Position numbers and translations under genes: made by a program. DNA of 33,741 bases from a virus. Position 1 is the first letter of the stretch. Each line of letters opens with the position of its first letter. The stretch is from IMG/VR virus record IMGVR_UViG_3300035703_000279, positions 1 to 33,741 of that record, one strand, 5' to 3'. The notes under the pieces are model-generated. The model had not been told where the DNA came from. It saw only the letters and a program-made list of their open reading frames with translations, and made no database searches. This document shows positions 1-5,743 of this stretch, one piece after another.

Positions 1-147
1 CTTGCGACCAGCCTGAAGGGCCCGTGCAAGAACAGCAGAGCCCTCGCCCTGCTTAACTTGCCCTACCCCCCCCCCCCCCCTAAATTAACACGACGTGCAC
101 GGGGCGAGGTTTGAATGCTACTCAGAAAACGCTGCAGCTCAGATTCT
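1..147. repeat. Terminal overlap, left copy
   Basis: Bases 1-147 are repeated at the right end (33594-33741). The two copies match base for base except that the C homopolymer is 15 long here and 16 long on the right. Because the genes read through the junction sensibly, this is the overlap of a circular or circularly permuted assembly and not an att direct repeat. Confidence 0.93.
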
Positions 148-293
148 GAGACGCGCCACTGGGCGCCGGCTTGGAATCCGTGCAGGTACTCGACCCGGCC
201 ATAAACAGGTCGGCCGACGGTTATCCAGGAGCGGATAGTGGTAGGAGAGACATCAAGCATCTTGGCGATAACAGAAATAGACAGAAAAGTCAT
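63..293 (-). CDS. Excisionase/MerR-type small helix-turn-helix protein (Xis-like)
   Basis: A 76-residue protein. Residues 5-55 form a winged-helix HTH of the excisionase class: SISVIAKMLDVSPTTIRSWI is the helix-turn-helix, followed by a beta-hairpin wing and the closing WRVSESELQRFL typical of HTH_17/Xis proteins. The gene is divergent from the integrase across attP, as expected for a recombination directionality factor, although a repressor role is not excluded. The C-terminus ends in five Gly encoded by the poly-C/poly-G tract, so the stop depends on tract length. ACTCAGAAA-type boxes (120-129 and inverted 143-150) lie inside the gene. It converges on the RHH gene with about 6 bp between their stops. 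Confidence 0.7.
   Translation of the reverse strand: MTFLSISVIAKMLDVSPTTIRSWITVGRPVYGRVEYLHGFQAGAQWRVSESELQRFLSSIQTSPRARRVNLGGGGG
66..80. repeat. Poly-C/poly-G homopolymer tract (15 nt; 16 in the right copy)
   Basis: A pure run of 15 C on the + strand forms the last five Gly codons of the minus-strand Xis-like gene. The right-hand copy has 16 C (33659-33674). One added base removes the TAG at 63-65 from frame and extends the protein through the antisense of the neighbouring gene. The length difference may be real slippage or sequencing and assembly error. Confidence 0.8.
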
Positions 294-463
294 TTTACCC
301 CACGGGACTGGGGTTTAAGATCCATCAGAAAGACCATCCGATCCATCGGTTGGGGCCGAGAACTCTATCTCGATACACAGACGATATGGATCAGATTTTT
401 TAATTGCAAGTAAAAACTTTCGCATAAATGTTTTTTTACAGCTTCCGAATCTGGTCTAGCGTC

Positions 464-503
464 GACTCAGAATGACTCAGAAAATGGTTTTCTGAGTCTC
501 AGA
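464..503. repeat. GACTCAGAA boxes and perfect inverted repeat (candidate arm-type sites)
   Basis: GACTCAGAA occurs at 464-472 and again 10 bp later as GACTCAGAAAA (474-484). It is mirrored by TTTTCTGAGTC (488-498), giving an 11-bp perfect inverted repeat with a 3-nt spacer; a further CTCAGA lies at 498-503. The same box recurs on the other side of the core at 676-685 and 696-706. This matches arm-type binding sites of a lambda-family integrase or Xis-binding sites. Confidence 0.6.
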
Positions 504-535
504 TTATAGGGTTTTTTTATCTACTACGGGAGGTG

Positions 536-565
536 TTGTCTTTGCCATAAGGCTTTACTGATAAT
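536..565 (+). promoter_or_regulatory. Candidate int promoter
   Basis: TTGTCT (536-541) and GATAAT (560-565) are separated by 18 bp and resemble sigma-70 -35 and -10 elements. They lie about 120 bp before the integrase start, on the upstream side of the attP core, so integration would detach this promoter from int. The call rests only on match to consensus. Confidence 0.4.
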
Positions 566-584
566 CACTTTAGCTGGTTTGTGG

Positions 585-632
585 ACTTGCTTGGGGTGCA
601 AGAGGTCGCTGGTTCAAATCCAGTCGCCCCGA
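585..632 (+). tRNA. 3' half of tRNA-Pro(GGG), the attP core (not a functional tRNA)
   Basis: The segment folds as the anticodon arm (stem 586-590 with 598-602, loop TTGGGGT, anticodon GGG at 593-595), the variable region and the T arm (608-612, loop TTCAAAT, 620-624). The 3' acceptor strand CGCCCCG (625-631) and discriminator A follow. No CGGGGCG 5' acceptor strand is upstream, so the D arm and 5' half are missing. Such a 3' half beside an integrase gene is the usual identity segment by which a phage rebuilds the host tRNA gene on integration. No CCA is encoded. Confidence 0.85.
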
Positions 633-675
633 TCTACAAAACAAGTGGTTTCAGAAGGTTTCGGGGCAAAAAGAC

Positions 676-706
676 GACTCAGAAATAATGGGCAAGACTC
701 AGAAAA
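676..706. repeat. P' arm ACTCAGAAA boxes overlapping the int start
   Basis: GACTCAGAAA occurs at 676-685 and 696-706, 20 bp apart, flanking and overlapping the integrase ATG at 688. With the boxes at 464-503 they bracket the tRNA core. Integrase bound here could also repress its own translation start region. Confidence 0.55.
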
Positions 707-1824
707 CCAGACCCAAGCGGCTCCCGAAGCTCTGCCGCAACAAGCTCAAAGACTTTGCATACGTCACCGACCCGCGTACCGGGAACCAGATCTACATGGG
801 TCCATGGGGTGGCGTTGAGACCCAGACTAAGTACGCAGCATGGCTCGCCGACTTCGTCAAAGACATGCAGATAATCCCTGCGATTGCAGCAGCTCCACCC
901 ACTATCGGACACCTTGCGACACGCTGGCTGGAGTACTGCCGACAGACCTATCGCCGAGCCGACGGCAAGCCCACTGGCGAGGTCGGGATCTGCCAGCAGG
1001 CCGCGTCATTGCTGATGCCGTTCGCCGATCAACCCATCGATGAGTTTAGCCGGGCACACCTGATCAGCATCAGGGACCAGCTGGTAGCGACAGGAAAAAG
1101 TCGCTCCACGATCAAGCACTACATCTCCCGCATAGTGCGAATGTTCAAGTTCGGCTCAGATCGTGAGTGGATAAATTCTGAGCATATTCTGAGACTGGAA
1201 AAGATTCCGAACATGCGCGGCGACCAAGGACGAGCAAAAAAAGTGGTTCGCGGCATACCTCGCTCGCACCTGTTCAAGTTGTTCCGAGAGCTGCCGACTG
1301 GGTGGAAAAAAGTTTTCTTATTTCACATCCTTACTGCCCAGCGGGTCGAGACTGCGCTGAGTGTCACGGCTGACCAGATCGACCAGAAGCGACACCCATG
1401 GCAGTACGTTCCAAGGCAGCACAAGGGACTGGCCAAGGGGCTCGACCTAACGATCCTCGTCGGACCTCGAGCCCGCGCCGTGATCAAGCCGTTGATGCTA
1501 GCCAAGTCGTTCTTGTTTCCCGGCCGATCCGCTGTCCCAGGCACCATGTACCGAGGGCCTCGGCAGTACTCCGGATATGCCGCCGCCATGGAGCGAGCCT
1601 GCAAGAGAGCTGGCATTCCGCACTACACGCCACGCCAAGTGCGCCACACGGCTGCCACGTATTTGATCGATCGCATGGTGCCCGAGCCGATTATCGGAGC
1701 CATATTGGGACATCACGGCAAGGGTGATGATGACTCGATGTCCACCGGCTCCGGCACCATCACCGGGAGATATGCTGCCGTGCCGAGGCGCAGAGTTGAA
1801 GCAGTTGTTGAAAAATGGGGGTAA
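688..1824 (+). CDS. int: Tyrosine site-specific integrase
   Basis: A 378-residue tyrosine recombinase that should integrate the phage into tRNA-Pro. The N-terminal arm-binding part includes the GNQIYMGPWGG motif (residues 32-42). A SAM-like core-binding domain spans about 72-175 and the catalytic domain about 185-378. Catalytic candidates are Arg219 (AQRVE, box I), Arg319 in RQVRHT, His342/343 in LGHHGK and nucleophile Tyr362 in GRYAAV. The usual first His of the HxxR box is Arg316 here, which is unusual but tolerated in some family members. The start at 688 overlaps an arm-type box and has no strong ribosome-binding site. It is the only recombinase seen and lies just downstream of the attP core. 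Confidence 0.93.
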   Translation: MGKTQKTRPKRLPKLCRNKLKDFAYVTDPRTGNQIYMGPWGGVETQTKYAAWLADFVKDMQIIPAIAAAPPTIGHLATRWLEYCRQTYRRADGKPTGEVGICQQAASLLMPFADQPIDEFSRAHLISIRDQLVATGKSRSTIKHYISRIVRMFKFGSDREWINSEHILRLEKIPNMRGDQGRAKKVVRGIPRSHLFKLFRELPTGWKKVFLFHILTAQRVETALSVTADQIDQKRHPWQYVPRQHKGLAKGLDLTILVGPRARAVIKPLMLAKSFLFPGRSAVPGTMYRGPRQYSGYAAAMERACKRAGIPHYTPRQVRHTAATYLIDRMVPEPIIGAILGHHGKGDDDSMSTGSGTITGRYAAVPRRRVEAVVEKWG

Positions 1825-1828
1825 AGAT

Positions 1829-1942
1829 ATGAAGAGTTACGAAATAGCTTGGTTGATTTTCAAGCTTGCGATTCTAGTACTGGTTCCGGCGTGGTTCATC
1901 TACATGTTTTTGCAGGCGCCGGGGTTTTTGATGCCACGCTAA
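1829..1942 (+). CDS. 37-residue single-pass membrane protein
   Basis: MKSYEIAWLIFKLAILVLV starts a 37-residue ORF that is nearly all one transmembrane helix (about residues 8-30). It begins 5 nt after the integrase stop with a GGGGG purine run 6-7 nt upstream of the ATG. It would be co-transcribed with int. Its function is unknown; a membrane peptide expressed from the lysogen (exclusion type) is possible but unsupported. Confidence 0.5.
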   Translation: MKSYEIAWLIFKLAILVLVPAWFIYMFLQAPGFLMPR

Positions 1943-1953
1943 AGCAATAAATA

Positions 1954-1982
1954 ACCCCGGCCCCATCCATGGTGACCGGGGT
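1954..1982 (-). terminator. Rho-independent terminator of the leftward late operon
   Basis: ACCCCGG (1954-1960) pairs with CCGGGGT (1976-1982). On the minus strand the stem is followed by TTATTTATT, a U-rich tail, in the convergent space between the HNH gene and int. A second small hairpin, TGCGT-CAGC-ACGCA (1989-2002), lies just upstream in the leftward direction. The apical part carries AUGGAU on the minus strand. Confidence 0.65.
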
Positions 1983-2002
1983 GGCGTGTGCGTCAGCACG
2001 CA

Positions 2003-2323
2003 TCACGTATCTCGTCTTCCGAACTCCAGAGTCCTCTGCAGGTATACCGCCGCGTCATCACGCACATGCGGGTTAGCTGTCTGCCAGTCGCGAAGGTGTC
2101 CTATCTGGTAGTGGCATTCACGACATAGCGGGATCAGGTTGTCCACATCGAGTTCACGGTCCGGGTCGATGTGGAACGGCACGATATGGTGCGCTTCTAG
2201 CTCGCGCGTGGAGTCGCAACCGCTACAAGATCGGCCGCGTAAGAAATTGATACGGAATGTGGACCAGCGACTGCTGCGTGGTGTACCGCCCCAGATCATA
2301 GACCAGCGGAATGAGCTCAGCAT
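2003..2323 (-). CDS. HNH endonuclease
   Basis: A 106-residue protein with a compact HNH/zinc finger. C34xxC37 (CSGC) is followed by the AHHIVPF core (His-His of the beta-beta-alpha metal fold), DVDNLIPLCRECH (Asn and second CxxCH zinc pair) and a helical tail. It may nick or cut DNA as a homing-type enzyme or assist packaging. It is the last gene of the leftward operon, 1 nt after the upstream stop and directly before the terminator. ATG 2323 is used because it abuts the previous stop; ATG 2299 is an alternative. Confidence 0.8.
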   Translation of the reverse strand: MLSSFRWSMIWGGTPRSSRWSTFRINFLRGRSCSGCDSTRELEAHHIVPFHIDPDRELDVDNLIPLCRECHYQIGHLRDWQTANPHVRDDAAVYLQRTLEFGRRDT

Positions 2324-2324
2324 A

Positions 2325-2657
2325 TTAGCGCCCTGCTAACCATCGGTCGATCACTCGCTGGACAAGCCACGAAGCGAGCAGCGTCCACGGAATCAGTCCA
2401 GCAGCTATCTGATGCTGTGATTCCTGATCAGACAGACTCTCCAGCGCAGCGATGGCGCCAGCGTCCATACTGATCGGATCTGGGATATCTCCACCCACGA
2501 GTCGTGGTGGCACTGTAACATTGAGCGCATACCCGAGCAGGTTGTAGGCTGCCTCGACGACAGGCCTGCCAAACGGCTCCTTGGCGCGCGCAAAGTCCAT
2601 CAGCACGCGCACGGCTGCGAAGTCTAGCTCTGTCGGTAGCGGACTGCTATATGGCAT
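2325..2657 (-). CDS. Hypothetical protein with C-terminal amphipathic or membrane helix
   Basis: A 110-residue protein I do not recognise. The N-terminal 80 residues look globular and alpha-rich. The end contains a hydrophobic, Trp-rich helix (about 85-106, IPWTLLASWLVQRVIDRW) that could sit in the membrane. AGGAGA lies 4-5 nt before the ATG. It lies between the papain-like protease and the HNH gene, so a lysis-related role is possible from position only. Confidence 0.6.
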   Translation of the reverse strand: MPYSSPLPTELDFAAVRVLMDFARAKEPFGRPVVEAAYNLLGYALNVTVPPRLVGGDIPDPISMDAGAIAALESLSDQESQHQIAAGLIPWTLLASWLVQRVIDRWLAGR

Positions 2658-2666
2658 AATCTCTCC

Positions 2667-3551
2667 TTATATCACCCAGTTAATGCGACGACTGGGGAAA
2701 CCTTTTACTGCGCTGAACGCCCATGAGTCGCCCTGCCTAAGCATCTTGTCGATGACAGTGCTCGATGCGTAGAACCCTTCAGAGCCCGGATCACCTGGGC
2801 CGACTGGTCCGGTGTGCGAGGATGGGCCCCACGAGTTGTCGATGCGGCCGTACACTGCACCGTTGATCGTGGCGTATCCGGCGAGGCACATGCAGTGCGC
2901 CCACGAACCGGATGGTTGGCAGATTCCGTTGGTGTCTCGAGCCATCGTGAAGCCCTGACTGCTGCTCACCGCAATGCCGTAGCCATTGGCCAGCATCCGC
3001 ATCGCTCCGCCCCACGAGGTGACCCGCGTCACTGACACAGGGTGCTTGCGAGCCAGTGGCTCGAGGTCATCAGGCACTCCAGCAGCGCCCCACTTCTTGC
3101 ACCTGTCGACCGAGTACTCCGAGAGGTCGTAGCTCCCGTGGATGCCGCGATCGATGAGGCCCCACTGAGACACCCACTTTGCGGCCCAGCTACCTGTGCT
3201 GCCGTCGCCCCGCAACCTACCTCCGCCCACTTCGACACGGCTGCCTCCATAGATAGCTTCTTGGCATAGGCTGCGGAACTCTTCAGGCTCACCGGCAGCG
3301 ATCTCGCAGCACATGCTATATTCAATCGCTCGGGCCGTTCCGAAGCTCACGCACGACCCAACCTGCCCCTGACTCCATGGCCGGAGCAGGCTGCCGGTGA
3401 CTTTGCGAGCCACATCCCACAGGTACACGTGATCGGGTGGATCTGCGATCTCCTCGCCCGCCTGCGTGACCCGCCAGTCAGGCTCCGGCAGCTCGGTCAG
3501 CAATTGAGCGACGGCATCGTCATCTCGCACCCAGCCCATCTCGTAATTCAT
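2667..3551 (-). CDS. Papain-family (C1) cysteine protease, candidate lysis enzyme
   Basis: A 294-residue protein with the full papain signature. Oxyanion Gln61 and catalytic Cys67 lie in QGQVGSCVSFG, catalytic His219 in GSWAHCMCLAGY and Asn239 in RIDNSWGP. No signal peptide is visible. The gene follows a holin-like gene and a lipoprotein-like gene and is coupled to the latter by an ATGA overlap. No lysozyme, amidase or transglycosylase is seen anywhere in the genome, so this enzyme is a candidate for degrading peptide cross-links or a proteinaceous envelope layer at lysis. A virion-associated or maturation protease is the alternative. Confidence 0.85.
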   Translation of the reverse strand: MNYEMGWVRDDDAVAQLLTELPEPDWRVTQAGEEIADPPDHVYLWDVARKVTGSLLRPWSQGQVGSCVSFGTARAIEYSMCCEIAAGEPEEFRSLCQEAIYGGSRVEVGGGRLRGDGSTGSWAAKWVSQWGLIDRGIHGSYDLSEYSVDRCKKWGAAGVPDDLEPLARKHPVSVTRVTSWGGAMRMLANGYGIAVSSSQGFTMARDTNGICQPSGSWAHCMCLAGYATINGAVYGRIDNSWGPSSHTGPVGPGDPGSEGFYASSTVIDKMLRQGDSWAFSAVKGFPSRRINWVI

Positions 3552-4192
3552 CGAATGGACTCCAGCAGGGTGGCTGTGCGCTCGTATATGTCCCCGACGG
3601 ATGCGCGCTGTGCTGCGGTGATGGTTGCGGTTGGATCGTTGGGGGCGATCTTCGCAACCTCAGCTCCGACTCGATCACGCAGGGTGGAGAGCTTTGTGGC
3701 TGGCACGGCGGAGGCGATCTTGATCAAGGCCTGATACAGATCGCCTGCAGTTGCGTGAGACCCCATACATTCCGTAACACAGGACCGGTAGACCTTGGCC
3801 AGCGCGATGCGGGTGGCGTCTCGGTCTGGCTCCTGAAGCGCACCGTAGATGTCGAGCAGCGAGCGCTCGTACTCGCCCGGTGTCGGTACTGGTGGTGTTG
3901 GTGGAGCGGCTCCGACGACGATGGTGACGATGACTGGATCGGATGGCCGATCACCGAGAGCGGTGTATGCCAAGAGTCGATACCGGCCGGCCTTCGGTGC
4001 CGTCACTACTGTCGCTGTAGGGTCTGACAATAATTCGGCAGGGAATGAATTAAGTCCCGCATCCAGCGAATAGTATCTAACGAGCTTCCCATCCGTTTTC
4101 GGCCTAACCGCAATAAACGAACCCACCTCGCCCTGGATCTCCGCCGGCAGTTCGACCTTCTGTCCGCACATCAACACCAGCATCAGGATCAT
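3548..4192 (-). CDS. Probable secreted or membrane-attached protein with Ig-like segment
   Basis: A 214-residue protein. A very short hydrophobic N-terminus with Cys (MILMLVLMCG) resembles a lipoprotein or signal leader but lacks a good lipobox. Residues about 10-95 look like a beta-sandwich (APKAGRYRLLAYTALGD...VTIVVG), followed by a Pro/Thr linker and a helical C-terminal half. This architecture is one I associate with planctomycete phage and prophage proteins of unknown role. It overlaps the holin-like gene by ATGA and the papain gene by ATGA, suggesting one lysis-linked cassette. Confidence 0.6.
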   Translation of the reverse strand: MILMLVLMCGQKVELPAEIQGEVGSFIAVRPKTDGKLVRYYSLDAGLNSFPAELLSDPTATVVTAPKAGRYRLLAYTALGDRPSDPVIVTIVVGAAPPTPPVPTPGEYERSLLDIYGALQEPDRDATRIALAKVYRSCVTECMGSHATAGDLYQALIKIASAVPATKLSTLRDRVGAEVAKIAPNDPTATITAAQRASVGDIYERTATLLESIR

Positions 4193-4434
4193 TTAGTCAC
4201 TCCGTTGCGACATGCCGTGCTCACACGCTCGATCTCTTTGACCATCTGACCCTGCGTTTGTGCGATTGCGTCGAGCGTCGCCTCGAGGGATGTTAGGAAC
4301 GCAAAGTGCCTGTCTCGCAGAGGGATCACGACCTGCGTGCCAATCCACTGCATGATGTGCCAGGTGCCGTAGCCGATGGCACAGAGTGCCGCCACCGGCA
4401 GGCCGAATTCTCGGATGAACGGGATTACTTCCAT
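4189..4434 (-). CDS. Holin-like small membrane protein
   Basis: An 81-residue protein with one hydrophobic stretch at residues 9-36 (GLPVAALCAIGYGTWHIMQW...). A charged, helical C-terminal part, probably coiled coil (45-72), ends with basic residues. GGAGG lies 8 nt before the ATG. Size, topology and place before the protease fit a class III-like holin or an anchoring subunit, but there is no family-specific motif. Confidence 0.5.
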   Translation of the reverse strand: MEVIPFIREFGLPVAALCAIGYGTWHIMQWIGTQVVIPLRDRHFAFLTSLEATLDAIAQTQGQMVKEIERVSTACRNGVTK

Positions 4435-4461
4435 TGAATGTCCTCCATGAGGACAGAGTAA

Positions 4462-5328
4462 CTAATCGTGTGCTCGCACTCGACCTGCCGTGGATCGCTC
4501 AGGCGCCCAGATGTCCGGATGGAGCGCCAGTAGCTCGGCCTCGACTGCGGCCGACTGGTCGGTAGGTAGCTTGCGCCCGAAATACTGTCGCATCTGGCCG
4601 ACGTTCCAGCCCACCTCGTATGCTGCGATGCAGTAGTTGCGCAGCTTGTCGTTCAATGTGAGCGGATACGTGACAGGTCCGAAGCGCGGGAACCGATGCA
4701 CCCACTCGAGCCTCGGGTGGTACATGACCTTGCCACCATTGCGACGAACTCGGTCGTGTATGTAGATCTCTTCGCCAGCGAATCCCCTGAAGTCGTTGCT
4801 GAACCCCGGCCATTCGGCCCGCGCCATAAACGCATACGCCGATCCGTGAGCGTGCACCTCGTGTGGCTCATGCGGACCGACATGCCAGACGCCGAAGAAG
4901 TCGCCACGCAGTTCCGGCAAAAGCTCCGTGGCGACGAGGTGTCCGCCTTCGCTCCGCAGTGGTCCGACCCACATGTCGCGCCTCGATGCCTTGGCCTCGG
5001 CTGCCGACACCAGATAGTCCACAGATCCCGGCCCTAACAGAACGTGACAGTCGATCATCAGGACATGACTGCCACGTGCCTCTTCCCAGATGGAGTTCTT
5101 CGCATGCGCTGGCCCCTTCCCCTTCGGCTTGTGCACGTACCGCGTCTTGGTGTGTCCACAGACAGCCACCAGTTCCTTGGAGCTCACTGGCGCATCATCA
5201 ATGACCAGCAGTTCGACATCGTCCCGAGACAGCTCGACGTGGTAACTTCTGATGGCGCTCAGCGTCCACCACACACCCTGATCGTCGTTGAACGCAGCCA
5301 TGCCAATCGTCAGGACAGGGTCGGACAT
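4462..5328 (-). CDS. GT-A glycosyltransferase resembling polypeptide GalNAc-transferases
   Basis: A 288-residue cytosolic glycosyltransferase of the GT2/GT27 type. The N-terminal nucleotide-binding half begins LTIGMAAFND and includes ELLVIDDAP (about 40-47). The metal site is Asp93-Cys-His95 in MIDCHVLL, the DxH form of polypeptide GalNAc-transferases and not DxD. FAGEEIYIHDRVRRNGGKV (183-201) and LEWVHRF match the acceptor and catalytic GGE...GG...GHVFR region of that family. There is no signal or membrane segment. ATG 5328 has GGAGT upstream; the longer frame reads into antisense of the neighbour. It lies directly after mucin-like Thr/Ser tail genes, which are obvious candidate acceptors. 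Confidence 0.8.
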   Translation of the reverse strand: MSDPVLTIGMAAFNDDQGVWWTLSAIRSYHVELSRDDVELLVIDDAPVSSKELVAVCGHTKTRYVHKPKGKGPAHAKNSIWEEARGSHVLMIDCHVLLGPGSVDYLVSAAEAKASRRDMWVGPLRSEGGHLVATELLPELRGDFFGVWHVGPHEPHEVHAHGSAYAFMARAEWPGFSNDFRGFAGEEIYIHDRVRRNGGKVMYHPRLEWVHRFPRFGPVTYPLTLNDKLRNYCIAAYEVGWNVGQMRQYFGRKLPTDQSAAVEAELLALHPDIWAPERSTAGRVRAHD

Positions 5329-5365
5329 TAGCACTCCACGTCTAAGAAATTGGTAGTAGTTTTTC

Positions 5366-5743
5366 TTACAGAACCCGTGCCACATAACTGTCGCAGTCGA
5401 TGCAGTTCGGCAGCGCCTTGTCTCTCGAGGAGATCCGGCATTGACCATGAACAGAGCACGCATGCTTGATGGCGAGAGTACCGCCGCACCCGCACGATGG
5501 CTTAGCCTCGAGCGCTTCGCCCAGGTGCTGGCATGGCGCGGCCATGTGAAGCTTGATCTTGCGCAGCATCTCGAGCTGGTCGGGCGTCGGCCCTGTCGCT
5601 GGCGGCGTCGCACCAGTAGTCGTGACCGATGTCGCCACCGTTGCCGGATCTCCGCCCCAGAGCGAGCGATAGCGAGGGTCGTGGTCGTAGAGCCAGCAGA
5701 GTCGGCATCCGTCGCGTGGTGGTGTATGGTTGCAGGGTTTCAT
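5366..5743 (-). CDS. Cys-rich zinc-binding-type protein next to the glycosyltransferase
   Basis: A 125-residue protein with about eleven Cys in paired motifs: CRLC (13-16) near the N-terminus, then CGCGG, CSVHGQC and CIDCDSY near the C-terminus, separated by a Thr/Pro linker. The C-terminal Cys block with CxxHGxC resembles short zinc modules I associate with planctomycete glycosyltransferase neighbours. It overlaps the upstream tail gene by ATGA and precedes the glycosyltransferase. A scaffold or chaperone for glycosylation is possible; the function is unknown. Confidence 0.6.
   Translation of the reverse strand: MKPCNHTPPRDGCRLCWLYDHDPRYRSLWGGDPATVATSVTTTGATPPATGPTPDQLEMLRKIKLHMAAPCQHLGEALEAKPSCGCGGTLAIKHACSVHGQCRISSRDKALPNCIDCDSYVARVL

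Larger units (their letters stand above)
294..584. other. Xis-int intergenic region, P arm of attP
   Basis: No gene is visible here. The stretch is AT-rich around 390-440, with T-runs, followed by a dense set of ACTCAGAAA boxes and a perfect inverted repeat (474-498). It probably holds the divergent control region for the Xis-like gene and int as well as integrase and excisionase binding sites. Confidence 0.6.

Noticed and set aside
1-147. attL/attR direct repeats of a prophage
   Set aside because: The repeat is at the window ends only, contains no tRNA part, and an intact attP with a tRNA half lies at 585-632; simple circular overlap is enough.
294-413. + strand ORF continuing from 171 to 413 (80 residues)
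   Set aside because: Mostly antisense to the Xis-like gene, then runs into the AT-rich att region; no ribosome-binding site and no recognisable fold.
4462-5613. Longer start for the glycosyltransferase (ORF opening at 5613)
   Set aside because: The additional 95 residues are Arg/Ser-rich antisense-like sequence overlapping the Cys-rich gene; the ATG at 5328 has a ribosome-binding site and fits the family start.
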